From NCBI GenBank assembly GCA_947258465.1, contig CAMYIQ010000088.1, positions 1 to 6,612 on the forward strand: 6,612 bases of DNA, read 5' to 3'. Positions 1 to 6,050 of the stretch are shown piece after piece (the first letter of the stretch is position 1; every line of letters begins with the position of its first letter). A program made the position numbers and the translations under genes. This DNA comes from an uncultured Erythrobacter sp. (lineage in GTDB: Bacteria > Pseudomonadota > Alphaproteobacteria > Sphingomonadales > Sphingomonadaceae). The notes below the pieces were generated by a model that was not told the origin of the DNA, made no database searches, and saw only the letters and a list, made by a program, of their open reading frames with translations.

Positions 1-1600
1 GACCACGCCCGCCATGCGCATCGTCCTGCTCGAACAGGCCCCCGACCGGACCGGCCATGCCACGCTGATGGACTGGGCGCTGGCGGGCGAACACGCGCCG
101 CAGGAACACGAGGTCGAGGCGATCGCCGGGCAGCTCGGTATCGATATGAGCCGCGAAACCAAGGGCGCGAGCGGCGGCGAGAAGCGCCGCGCCGCGATCG
201 CCCGCGCGCTGGCGCAAGACCCGGACCTGCTGCTGATGGACGAGCCAACCAACCACTTGGACCTCGGCGCGATCGACTGGCTGGAAAGCTGGCTCGAGCG
301 CTATCGCGGCGCCTTCCTCGTCATCAGCCACGACCGCACCTTCCTCAAGCGCCTCACCCGCACGACACTGTGGCTCGACCGCGGGAATCTGCGGCGCAAG
401 GAAGTCGGCTTCGGCGGTTACGAGGCGTGGGAAGAGCAAGTCTATGCGGAGGAAGCGCGCGCAGCGGAGAAACTCGACGCGAAGCTGAAGCTCGAAGCGC
501 ACTGGCTCGAACGCGGCGTGACCGCGCGGCGCAAACGCAATCAGGGCCGATTGGAAAAGCTCTGGCAAATGCGCGCCCAGCGAGCCTCGATGATCAGCGC
601 AGGCGGAACCGCGAAGCTCAAGCTGGCGACCGAAGAGGAGTTCAAGTCCAAATCGGTGATCGTTGCGCAGGACATTACCAAAGCTTACGGTGATCGCACG
701 ATCGTCAAGCCGTTCAGCCTGCGCATCCAGCGCGGCGACCGCATCGGCATCGTCGGCGCGAACGGTGCGGGCAAAACGACGCTCCTGAAGATGCTCACCG
801 GCGAACTCGAACCCGACAGCGGCACGGTGGAAATCGCCAAGACGCTGACCGGCGTGATGATCGACCAGCAACGCCAGCTCCTCACCGCCGACAAAACCGT
901 GCGGCAAGTGCTCGCCGAAGGCGGCGACTGGATCGACGTACGCGGCAATCGCAAGCATGTGCAGGCTTACCTCAAGGACTTCCTGTTCGACCCAAAAATT
1001 GTCGACATGAAAGTCGCAGTCCTTTCGGGCGGCGAACGCTCGCGATTGCTGCTCGCCCGCGAGTTCGCCAAGGCTTCGAACCTCCTCGTGCTCGACGAGC
1101 CGACCAACGATCTCGACCTTGAGACGCTCGACCTCCTGCAAGAGGTCATCGCCGATTACGAGGGCACCGTGCTGATCGTCAGCCACGACCGCGACTTCCT
1201 CGACCGCACCGTAACCATTACACTCGGCCTCGACGGAACCGGCAAGGTCGATGTCGTCGCGGGTGGCTACGAGGATTGGGAACGCAAGCGCCGCCGGCCC
1301 ATCGCAACCAAGCCGAAGGCAGCCAAGCAGGCTCACAAGCCCGCACCACCCCCACCCCCGCCCTCCAGGTCGAGCAAGCTCTCCTACAAGGACCAGCGCG
1401 ATTACGAACTGCTGCCCGCACGGATAGAGGAACTCGAGGCGGCAATCGCGAAAGGCGAGCAAATCTTGTCGGATCCCGGTCTCTACACGTCCGACCCGCA
1501 GAAATTCGCCAATATCTCCAAGGGGCTGGAGAATGCCCGCGCCGAAAAGGATGCGGCCGAGGAGCGCTGGCTGGAGCTCGCCGAGCAAGTCGAGGCATGA
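1..1600 (+). CDS. uup: Uup-like ABC-F family ATPase (5' end missing)
   Basis: This is a soluble tandem ABC ATPase of the ABC-F class; these proteins act on ribosomes or nucleic acids and not in membrane transport. The frame is open back to the window edge, and the first Walker A motif must lie upstream, so the ATG at 14 is internal. Counting from that Met, domain 1 keeps the signature SGGEKRR (53-59), Walker B LLLMDEP with Glu77 (72-78) and H-loop SHDR (105-108). The linker carries RGVTARRKRNQGRL (167-180), typical of Uup. Domain 2 has Walker A GANGAGKTT (248-256), signature LSGGERSR (337-344), Walker B with Glu362 and H-loop His391. Six prolines (445-450) precede a charged, probably coiled-coil tail (about 455-527), matching the Uup C-terminal DNA-binding domain. 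In E. coli, Uup affects precise transposon excision and branched-DNA handling. The stop overlaps the next start (ATGA). Another ABC-F subgroup is possible, but the linker and tail favour Uup. Confidence 0.9.
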   Translation, partial: TTPAMRIVLLEQAPDRTGHATLMDWALAGEHAPQEHEVEAIAGQLGIDMSRETKGASGGEKRRAAIARALAQDPDLLLMDEPTNHLDLGAIDWLESWLERYRGAFLVISHDRTFLKRLTRTTLWLDRGNLRRKEVGFGGYEAWEEQVYAEEARAAEKLDAKLKLEAHWLERGVTARRKRNQGRLEKLWQMRAQRASMISAGGTAKLKLATEEEFKSKSVIVAQDITKAYGDRTIVKPFSLRIQRGDRIGIVGANGAGKTTLLKMLTGELEPDSGTVEIAKTLTGVMIDQQRQLLTADKTVRQVLAEGGDWIDVRGNRKHVQAYLKDFLFDPKIVDMKVAVLSGGERSRLLLAREFAKASNLLVLDEPTNDLDLETLDLLQEVIADYEGTVLIVSHDRDFLDRTVTITLGLDGTGKVDVVAGGYEDWERKRRRPIATKPKAAKQAHKPAPPPPPPSRSSKLSYKDQRDYELLPARIEELEAAIAKGEQILSDPGLYTSDPQKFANISKGLENARAEKDAAEERWLELAEQVEA

Positions 1601-2166
1601 GTCTGCGGGCCGAGATCGCGGCCTGCCGGACCTGCGCCAAGCACCTGCCGCATGGCGTGCGACCGGTCGCGAGTTTCTCATCCACGGCGCGGCTGCTCAT
1701 CATCGGCCAGGCTCCGGGATCGAAGGTCCATGAAAGCGGTATTCCGTGGGACGATGCCAGCGGCGATCGCCTCCGGGAATGGACCGGGCTTTCCAAGGAG
1801 CAGATGTACGATCCGGCCCGCGTCGCACTAGTGCCGATGGGCTTTTGCTATCCCGGCAAGGCGAGCGGCGGAGACAAGCCGCCGCGTTCCGAATGCGCAC
1901 CGCAATGGCATGGCCGCGTGCTCGACCTGCTGCCAGAGGACCGGCTTACGCTGCTGGTCGGCACCTATGCGCAGGCCTATTACCTACCTGGAGCACGCAA
2001 GCTTTCCATGACCGATCGCGTGCGCGCTTTCCGCGACTATCTGCCGCACTTCCTCCCCTTGCCCCATCCAGCCTGGCGCTCCGCGATCTGGATGCGCAAG
2101 CACCCGTGGTTTGCGGACGAGGTCTTGCCCGAACTTCGGCAACGCGTTTCCGACAGCCTCGATTAA
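1597..2166 (+). CDS. uracil-DNA glycosylase family protein, four-cysteine (Fe-S) type
   Basis: This 189-residue protein has the uracil-DNA glycosylase superfamily fold of the family 4-like group, which removes uracil from DNA in base-excision repair. Cys10, Cys13, Cys84 and Cys100 give the C-x2-C ... C-x15-C spacing of the 4Fe-4S cluster in family 4 enzymes. Motif 1 is GQAPGSKVHESGIPWDD (37-53), and the C-terminal motif is LPHPAWRS (155-162) with His157. Two departures stand out: family 4 normally has Glu in GEAPG, here Gln38, and the Asn four residues before the third Cys is here Pro80. Substrate and activity are therefore uncertain. The ATG at 1597 is chosen because it overlaps the upstream TGA (ATGA) and starts just before the first cysteine pair; the frame is open further upstream, but only inside the ABC-F gene. 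Coupling to the uup-like gene suggests co-translation. Confidence 0.87.
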   Translation: MSLRAEIAACRTCAKHLPHGVRPVASFSSTARLLIIGQAPGSKVHESGIPWDDASGDRLREWTGLSKEQMYDPARVALVPMGFCYPGKASGGDKPPRSECAPQWHGRVLDLLPEDRLTLLVGTYAQAYYLPGARKLSMTDRVRAFRDYLPHFLPLPHPAWRSAIWMRKHPWFADEVLPELRQRVSDSLD

Positions 2167-2196
2167 TCGACACCGACTCGCACCGTTTGTGATACT
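2167..2196 (+). promoter_or_regulatory. candidate sigma-70-type promoter for the SnoaL-like gene
   Basis: TCGACA at 2167-2172 differs from the -35 consensus TTGACA at one base. After an 18-base spacer comes GATACT (2191-2196), a partial -10 preceded by TG plus one base (TGT, 2188-2190) as in extended -10 elements. It starts directly after the stop codon of the UDG-family gene and would place transcription start near 2203, about 28 bases before the ATG at 2231. It is inferred from sequence only; alphaproteobacterial -10 elements are loosely conserved. Confidence 0.4.
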
Positions 2197-2217
2197 CTCG
2201 CTCGCGGACGGGCACCG

Positions 2218-2224
2218 AAAGGAG
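2218..2224 (+). promoter_or_regulatory. ribosome binding site deciding the start at 2231
   Basis: AAAGGAG lies six bases upstream of the ATG at 2231. The reading frame is open further upstream, with an ATG at 2111 inside the UDG-family gene, but only the 2231 ATG has a good Shine-Dalgarno and gives a protein matching the usual NTF2-like domain length. Confidence 0.75.
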
Positions 2225-2230
2225 TGTGAG

Positions 2231-2584
2231 ATGGCAATCGACCAGATGGCGAGAGACTTCACCCAAGCAGTCGCGGAAGAACGAGCCGACGATTACCAGG
2301 CCTATTGGGCCGACGATATCGTCAGCCTCGAACCCAATGACGGTCCCATGTCGCGCGTCGAAGGACGCGAGCAATTGCTGCAAAAGCATGCCTGGTGGAA
2401 CGAGAATGCCGAGGTCCATTCGAGCAATACCGACGGCCCCTATGTCTTCGGCGACCAGTTCGCGGTAAATTACGAGATGGACGTGACCATCGATGGCGAA
2501 CGCAGTCAGATGAAGGAAGTCGGTCTCTACACCGTGAAGGACGGCAAGATTGCCGAGGAACGCTTCCTGTACGGACAGCAGTAG
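2231..2584 (+). CDS. SnoaL-like / NTF2-like family protein, 117 residues
   Basis: This small single-domain protein resembles the SnoaL-like polyketide-cyclase/NTF2 superfamily, a cone-shaped alpha+beta fold used for small-molecule catalysis, binding or dimerisation. An N-terminal helix region (AIDQMARDFTQAVAEERADDY, 2-22) is followed by YWADDIVSLEP (25-35), EGREQLLQKHAWW (44-56) and a run of beta strands: YVFGDQFAVNYEMDVTIDG (71-89) and EVGLYTVKDGKIAEERFLYG (96-115). The closing pattern of 'tVkdGKIaeErFly' is typical of SnoaL-like proteins. There is no signal peptide or membrane segment, so it is probably cytoplasmic. The gene has its own candidate promoter and Shine-Dalgarno, and runs convergently toward the DUF6456 gene, so it is likely monocistronic. 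Family members differ widely in function, and nothing here fixes a substrate. Confidence 0.85.
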   Translation: MAIDQMARDFTQAVAEERADDYQAYWADDIVSLEPNDGPMSRVEGREQLLQKHAWWNENAEVHSSNTDGPYVFGDQFAVNYEMDVTIDGERSQMKEVGLYTVKDGKIAEERFLYGQQ

Positions 2585-2669
2585 GCTGCATGGCTGGAAT
2601 AGGATTGGTCGAAAGCGTTTCCGCAGACGTGGGCCGCATGGACCACTGCCTTGGAATAAAGAGCCCGCC
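2585..2669. other. convergent intergenic spacer
   Basis: These 85 bases separate the 3' ends of the SnoaL-like gene and the DUF6456 gene. I see no convincing GC-rich hairpin followed by a T tract on either strand; the best is a four-base-arm GAAA/TTTC repeat around 2611-2621, which is too short to call. Transcript ends here are unexplained by the sequence. Confidence 0.5.
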
Positions 2670-3146
2670 TCACCGGATTCGATAGAAGTGTGCCACGCGG
2701 TCGAGCGCCAGCCCGAGCACGAGCTTGCCGCTGCGAGCGGGCCATTCCAGCGCCTTCTCGGCCGCCGGAAGCCCCTCGCCCGCACAGGCAACCCGCCACA
2801 GGATATCGCGCAAACCCGGTCCCGCCGCTGCCATCGCGCCGTCGAAACGATCCTTCGCCGCAATCTGGCGCTCCGATTCGGTGAGGCCATGGCCGCCCGA
2901 ACCGCCATCGACGCGAACCGGGTCCCAGCGCATAGTTACCGATGGCGCGAGCTGCGCATGTTCGTAATCGGCGCGCACCCGCTCACCAGCGTCCAGTTGG
3001 CGATCGGTCAGGTGGCCACGCGCATGCAGCCATGAGAGCGGGTTTTCGCCGAGATTGACGGTGACGCTACGCTGGCGCGCACGCCGTCCATCTGCGCGGC
3101 GGGGGCCTTCGGGGGTGAGTTCACGTTCGACAAGCTGGCGGGGCAT
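2670..3146 (-). CDS. DUF6456 domain-containing protein, 158 residues
   Basis: The protein matches my recollection of the DUF6456 family, a domain of unknown function found in alphaproteobacteria. The recognisable core runs from NLGENPLSWLHARGHLTDRQ (31-50) through LDAGERVRADYEHAQLAPSVTMRWDP (51-76) to the C-terminal EKALEWPARSGKLVLGLALDRVAHFY (130-155). The last part has an alternating pattern like a helix-turn-helix, so DNA binding is conceivable but not shown. The N-terminal 30 residues are rich in Arg and Pro and probably disordered. The protein is soluble, with no signal peptide. The ATG at 3146 is supported by a Shine-Dalgarno AAGGAGAT just upstream. The gene is convergent with the SnoaL-like gene and divergent from the Xre-family gene, with which it may share a regulatory region. 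Function unknown. Confidence 0.83.
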   Translation of the reverse strand: MPRQLVERELTPEGPRRADGRRARQRSVTVNLGENPLSWLHARGHLTDRQLDAGERVRADYEHAQLAPSVTMRWDPVRVDGGSGGHGLTESERQIAAKDRFDGAMAAAGPGLRDILWRVACAGEGLPAAEKALEWPARSGKLVLGLALDRVAHFYRIR

Positions 3147-3150
3147 CGGG

Positions 3151-3158
3151 ATCTCCTT
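3151..3158 (-). promoter_or_regulatory. ribosome binding site of the DUF6456 gene
   Basis: On the minus strand AAGGAGAT (3158 to 3151) sits with its GGAG core six bases before the ATG at 3146-3144. It fixes that Met as the start of the DUF6456 protein. Confidence 0.75.
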
Positions 3159-3209
3159 GCGGCGGGATTTTTCCTTGCGCTGCTTCGGTTCATGTAGGAA
3201 AGGTCAAAA

Positions 3210-3235
3210 ACCAAATCGGTTATTGGTGGGGCCAA
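3210..3235. promoter_or_regulatory. candidate operator: repeated CCAA/TTGG half-sites
   Basis: In the 93-bp divergent spacer, ACCAA (3210-3214) and TTGGT (3223-3227) form an inverted repeat with an 8-base centre. TTGG (3223-3226) also pairs with CCAA (3232-3235) across 5 bases. The half-sites end only five bases before the GTG start at 3240, a position suited to autoregulation by the Xre-family protein encoded there. On the minus strand TTGACC (3207 to 3202) resembles a -35 element for the DUF6456 gene, but I find no matching -10. The arms are short, so chance is a real alternative. Confidence 0.27.
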
Positions 3236-3239
3236 CCGA

Positions 3240-3812
3240 GTGATCAATCGTATCCGCGACATCCGCAAGCAGAAGGGCTGGACGCTCGCCGATCTGGCCG
3301 GAGCTTGCGATCCGCCCACTACGCCTCAAACGGTCGGACGGCTGGAAACCGGGATGCGCAATCTCTCGCTCAAATGGATGGAGCGCATCGCTGCCGCGCT
3401 CGAGGTCGATCCCGAAATGCTGGTGCGCAGCGAGAAGGCTGATCATCCGCAGGTAGTCGCCGCGCTGGCCAAGGACGGGCCGGAAGCGCTGCCCGCGACG
3501 CGCGATGCGCTGCTCGCAAGCGACCTCGGTGGCGACGGTGTGCTGATGGTGCTCGATATCGACTATCCCCACGGCGAATACAGGCCTGGCGACCAGCTCT
3601 GGTTGCGCCAGCTCGATCCCGCCGAGGCTGGACGCGCGGTCAACCGCGACGTGCTCGTACCGAAAAAGGGCGGCCGATTTGCCTTCGGGCGTCTGATCGA
3701 CCGGCAGGGATCGCTCGTCGGCCTCCTTCCGCCCGGCCATGGCGAGAAACAGCAGGTCGTCGACAATCCAGCATGGATTGCGGTTGCCGAAATGCTCGTG
3801 CGGCGCCTGTGA
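3240..3812 (+). CDS. Xre-family helix-turn-helix regulator with degenerate LexA/S24-like C-terminal domain
   Basis: This is a 190-residue putative transcription regulator. Residues 3-62 form an Xre/Cro-type helix-turn-helix domain: IRDIRKQKGWTLADLAG, then a turn with TTPQTVGRLETGMRNLS as recognition region, then WMERIAAALEVDPEMLV. Residues about 98-165 have the strand pattern of the LexA/S24 beta domain, including YRPGDQLWLRQLDP (114-127) and VLVPKKGGRFAFGRLIDRQG (138-157). The Ser of the usual GDSM-type motif is absent (DIDYPHGEY, 106-114), and the usual catalytic Lys position appears to be Arg151, so self-cleavage is unlikely. The start is GTG at 3240, because an in-frame TAG at 3195 precedes it with no ATG between; only a weak GGTGGGG lies upstream. 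The stop overlaps the glycosyltransferase start (GTGA), suggesting coupling. Target and ligand are unknown. Confidence 0.83.
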   Translation: MINRIRDIRKQKGWTLADLAGACDPPTTPQTVGRLETGMRNLSLKWMERIAAALEVDPEMLVRSEKADHPQVVAALAKDGPEALPATRDALLASDLGGDGVLMVLDIDYPHGEYRPGDQLWLRQLDPAEAGRAVNRDVLVPKKGGRFAFGRLIDRQGSLVGLLPPGHGEKQQVVDNPAWIAVAEMLVRRL

Positions 3813-5002
3813 GCATGCAAAAAAACCGCCGCGTCCTGTCGCTTTCGACACTGTTCCCCAACTCGGTCCATCCACGTTTCGGTATCTTTGTGGCAAAATC
3901 GCTCGAAGCGCTGCAGCGCGATACTCAGTGGGACGCGACCGTCATCAACCCGATCGGCCTGCCGCCGGTCGCCCTGGGACGATACAAACCGCTCGCGGCG
4001 GCGGCCCGCGACGGCCATGAATTCGGCATCGAAATCCACCGCCCGATCTTCCGCCTGCTTCCCAAGGTCGGTGGTCGGCTTAACCCCAGGCTGATCGCCA
4101 AGTCGGTTCTCCCACTCGCGCGGCGTCTGCACGCCGACCGTCCATTCGACCTCGTCGATGCACAATTCTTCTACCCGGACGGACCTGCTGCGATGATAAT
4201 CGCCCGCGATCTGGGCCTGCCCTTTTCGGTCAAGGCACGCGGTGCAGACATCCATCACTGGGGCGCGCGCGCCTACGGTAGGGAGGCTTTGTTAGAGACC
4301 GCGCGGGAAGCCACGGGCGTACTGGCCGTCTGCGAGGCGCTGGCCGAAGACATGGCCACGCTAGGGATGGAACGCGCGAAAATCACCGTGCATTATACCG
4401 GGCTCGACCGCGACCTGTTCCGTCCGCTCGATCATCTGGGACTGCGTGCCCGGCTGACCGACACGTTTTCGGTCCCAATCGCGAGCGACGACCTTTTGCT
4501 CGTCACTGTGGGCGCGCTGATCGAGCGCAAGGGGCAAGCTTTCGTCATAAAAGCGCTCGCAGACCTGCCGAAAGCAAGGCTGCTGCTCGTCGGCAAGGGA
4601 GAGGACGAAACAAGCCTGCGCGCTCTGGCGAAAGAAGTCGGCGTGGCCGAGCGCGTCCATTTCCTCGGCAGCCTCGCGCCATCGATGCTCCCACCGATCC
4701 TTTCGGCGGCCGATGCCATGGTCCTGCCCTCCGCCAGCGAGGGACTCGCCAATGCCTGGATCGAGGCGCTCGCCTGCGGCACGCCGATCGTCATCACCGA
4801 TGCGGGCGGCGCGCGCGAGGTCGTTACTTCACCCGAGGCCGGCGTCATCGTCGCGCGCAATTGCCGCGCAATCCGTGAAGGGATCGAACTGGTCGCAGAC
4901 CGGCCGCATTCACCCGAGGTGGTTACGGCAACGGTGGCGAATTTCAGCTGGGAAGCAAATGGACGCGCGCTGGCGGAGTATTACGCCCGTATCGTGCGGT
5001 GA
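3809..5002 (+). CDS. family 4 glycosyltransferase (GT-B fold)
   Basis: This cytoplasmic or membrane-associated enzyme should transfer a sugar from a nucleotide-sugar donor to a glycan or lipid acceptor with retention of configuration. Numbering from the Met at 3815 (395 residues), the N-terminal acceptor half starts RRVLSLSTLFPNSVHPRFGIFV and contains FSVKARGADIHHWG (137-150). The C-terminal donor half has VGALIERKG (232-240), ARLLLVGKGEDE (254-265), VHFLGSLAPSMLPPILSAADAMVLPS (281-306) and the E-x7-E motif, Glu309 to Glu317, in SEGLANAWIEALACGTPIV. This order is standard for GT4. The start is either GTG 3809, which overlaps the upstream TGA, or ATG 3815 two codons later, followed by an A7 run. 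The ATG at 3773 lies inside the regulator gene and is less likely. No sugar-nucleotide or lipid-carrier genes are visible, so donor and acceptor cannot be named; a surface polysaccharide or glycolipid is the usual setting. Confidence 0.9.
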   Translation: MSMQKNRRVLSLSTLFPNSVHPRFGIFVAKSLEALQRDTQWDATVINPIGLPPVALGRYKPLAAAARDGHEFGIEIHRPIFRLLPKVGGRLNPRLIAKSVLPLARRLHADRPFDLVDAQFFYPDGPAAMIIARDLGLPFSVKARGADIHHWGARAYGREALLETAREATGVLAVCEALAEDMATLGMERAKITVHYTGLDRDLFRPLDHLGLRARLTDTFSVPIASDDLLLVTVGALIERKGQAFVIKALADLPKARLLLVGKGEDETSLRALAKEVGVAERVHFLGSLAPSMLPPILSAADAMVLPSASEGLANAWIEALACGTPIVITDAGGAREVVTSPEAGVIVARNCRAIREGIELVADRPHSPEVVTATVANFSWEANGRALAEYYARIVR

Positions 5003-5019
5003 TCCGCCGCCCCTCGCAC

Positions 5020-5051
5020 GTTCGAAGCGCAGAGGAGCGACGGCATCGAAC
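5020..5051. repeat. imperfect inverted repeat between convergent genes, possible terminator
   Basis: GTTCGAAGC (5020-5028) and GCATCGAAC (5043-5051) pair over nine bases with one mismatch around a 14-base loop. It lies in the 55-bp gap between the ends of the glycosyltransferase and secF genes, where a bidirectional terminator would be expected. Neither strand has a clear T tract after the stem, so it is not a canonical intrinsic terminator. Confidence 0.33.
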
Positions 5052-5057
5052 CCATTC

Positions 5058-6035
5058 TCAAACGAGACCACGCGCCTTCTTTTCCTGCTGGTCGGCAACC
5101 GTTTCGGCCGGCACGAAGCTGTCGCTGGTGACGCCCAGCCAAACGAGGATCGGCGCGGCCGAATAGACCGAACTGTACGTACCCACGAACAGCCCCAGCG
5201 TGATCGCCGCAACCATGCCGAACAGGCTGGCCGGCCCGAACAGCAGTAGCGGCAGCAGCGCGACGAGCAGCGTGAGCGAGGTCATCACGGTACGTGCCAG
5301 CGTTTCGTTGACCGACAGGTCGAGCAGCGCAGGCAATTCCATCTTGCGGAATTTCTTCAAGTTTTCGCGTATACGGTCGTAGATGACGATCGTGTCGTTG
5401 AGCGAATAACCGATAATCGCAAGGATCGCCGCGATGATCTGCAGGCTGAATTCGAGCTGGAACAGCGCAAACATGCCCAGCGTCAGGCTGACGTCGTGGA
5501 ACAGGGCGAACAGCGCACCGACGCCGAACTGCCATTCGAACCGAATCCAGATGTAGAGTGCGATCGCTGCCATGGCCGCGAGCAAGGCGTAGAGCGCGGT
5601 CTGACGAAATTCGCCCGAAACCTTGCCCGAGACATTGTCGTTCCCGTCGAGCCGGAAGTCGTCATATTCGCTCTGCAACGTGCTGACGATCGTATTCGCA
5701 GCTTCCTGCGCGGCTTCCTTGTCGGCCGAAACGTCGTCGGGCAGGCGGACACGGATCGACACTTGATTATCTTCGCCGAAGCGCTGAACCACCGGGCTGC
5801 CATAGCCGAGCGCCTCGACCTCGCTGCGCAGTTCGGCGATCGGCGCCTCGGCGCTTTGGGTAAAGGTTGCGCGCACCTCCAGTCCACCGGCGAAATCGAC
5901 GCCGTAATTGAGGCCCTTGGTGAATACGAGCGCCCAGCTCGCCGCGATCAGCAGGATGCTGATGGCGAAGAAGGGCACACGCCATTTCAGGAACTTGATG
6001 TTGGTGTCGTCGGGGACGAGCTTGAGCAGTTTCAT
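5058..6035 (-). CDS. secF: protein translocase subunit SecF
   Basis: SecF, with SecD, forms the inner-membrane complex that uses the proton motive force to help pull proteins through SecYEG. The 325 residues match the usual SecF length. A first membrane helix (about 20-38) is followed by GLNYGVDFAGGLEV (41-54), with the conserved FxGG-type motif, and a periplasmic region to about 143. Five more hydrophobic segments lie near 146-163, 171-193, 198-219, 249-267 and 271-300. GYSLNDTIVIYDRIREN (209-225) and SVNETLARTVMTS (241-253) are the SecF hallmark motifs; Asp214 and Arg248 correspond to the residues linked to proton coupling in E. coli SecF (Asp213 and Arg247). The C-terminal tail is short and polar. 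The ATG at 6035 has a strong Shine-Dalgarno. It follows secD with a 13-base gap, so the two are one operon. Confidence 0.97.
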   Translation of the reverse strand: MKLLKLVPDDTNIKFLKWRVPFFAISILLIAASWALVFTKGLNYGVDFAGGLEVRATFTQSAEAPIAELRSEVEALGYGSPVVQRFGEDNQVSIRVRLPDDVSADKEAAQEAANTIVSTLQSEYDDFRLDGNDNVSGKVSGEFRQTALYALLAAMAAIALYIWIRFEWQFGVGALFALFHDVSLTLGMFALFQLEFSLQIIAAILAIIGYSLNDTIVIYDRIRENLKKFRKMELPALLDLSVNETLARTVMTSLTLLVALLPLLLFGPASLFGMVAAITLGLFVGTYSSVYSAAPILVWLGVTSDSFVPAETVADQQEKKARGLV

Positions 6036-6043
6036 ATCGTCGC

Positions 6044-6050
6044 CCTCCTT
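6044..6050 (-). promoter_or_regulatory. secF ribosome binding site overlapping the secD stop
   Basis: On the minus strand AAGGAGG (6050 to 6044) is a near-perfect Shine-Dalgarno eight bases before the secF ATG. Its first two A residues belong to the secD stop codon TAA (6051-6049), which suggests translational linkage that would keep the two subunits in balance. Confidence 0.8.

Noticed and set aside
1276..1596. N-terminal extension of the UDG-family protein back to an ATG at 1276
   Set aside because: The extra 107 codons lie in another frame of the Uup-like gene and are low-complexity. The family motifs begin shortly after the ATG at 1597.
1946..2908. Long minus-strand open frame of 320 codons
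   Set aside because: It runs antisense across the UDG-family and SnoaL-like genes and into the DUF6456 gene in another frame. Its protein is Arg/Ala/Ser-rich with no family resemblance, as expected from open antisense frames in GC-rich DNA.
3773..3814. Upstream ATG at 3773 as the glycosyltransferase start
   Set aside because: It would place 12 codons inside the regulator gene and add a sequence (MDCGCRNARAAP) unlike a GT4 N-terminus. The GTG at 3809 or ATG at 3815 fits the overlap and the family's start better.
3819..3825. A7 run right after the glycosyltransferase start as a programmed frameshift site
   Set aside because: The frame reads on normally through the whole enzyme and the other frames give no sensible product; a lysine/asparagine-rich start with low RNA structure explains the run.
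3563..4258. Minus-strand open frame of 231 codons opposite the regulator and glycosyltransferase
   Set aside because: It is antisense to two well-supported coding genes and lacks family features. An overlapping open frame at 3204-3896 is rejected for the same reason.
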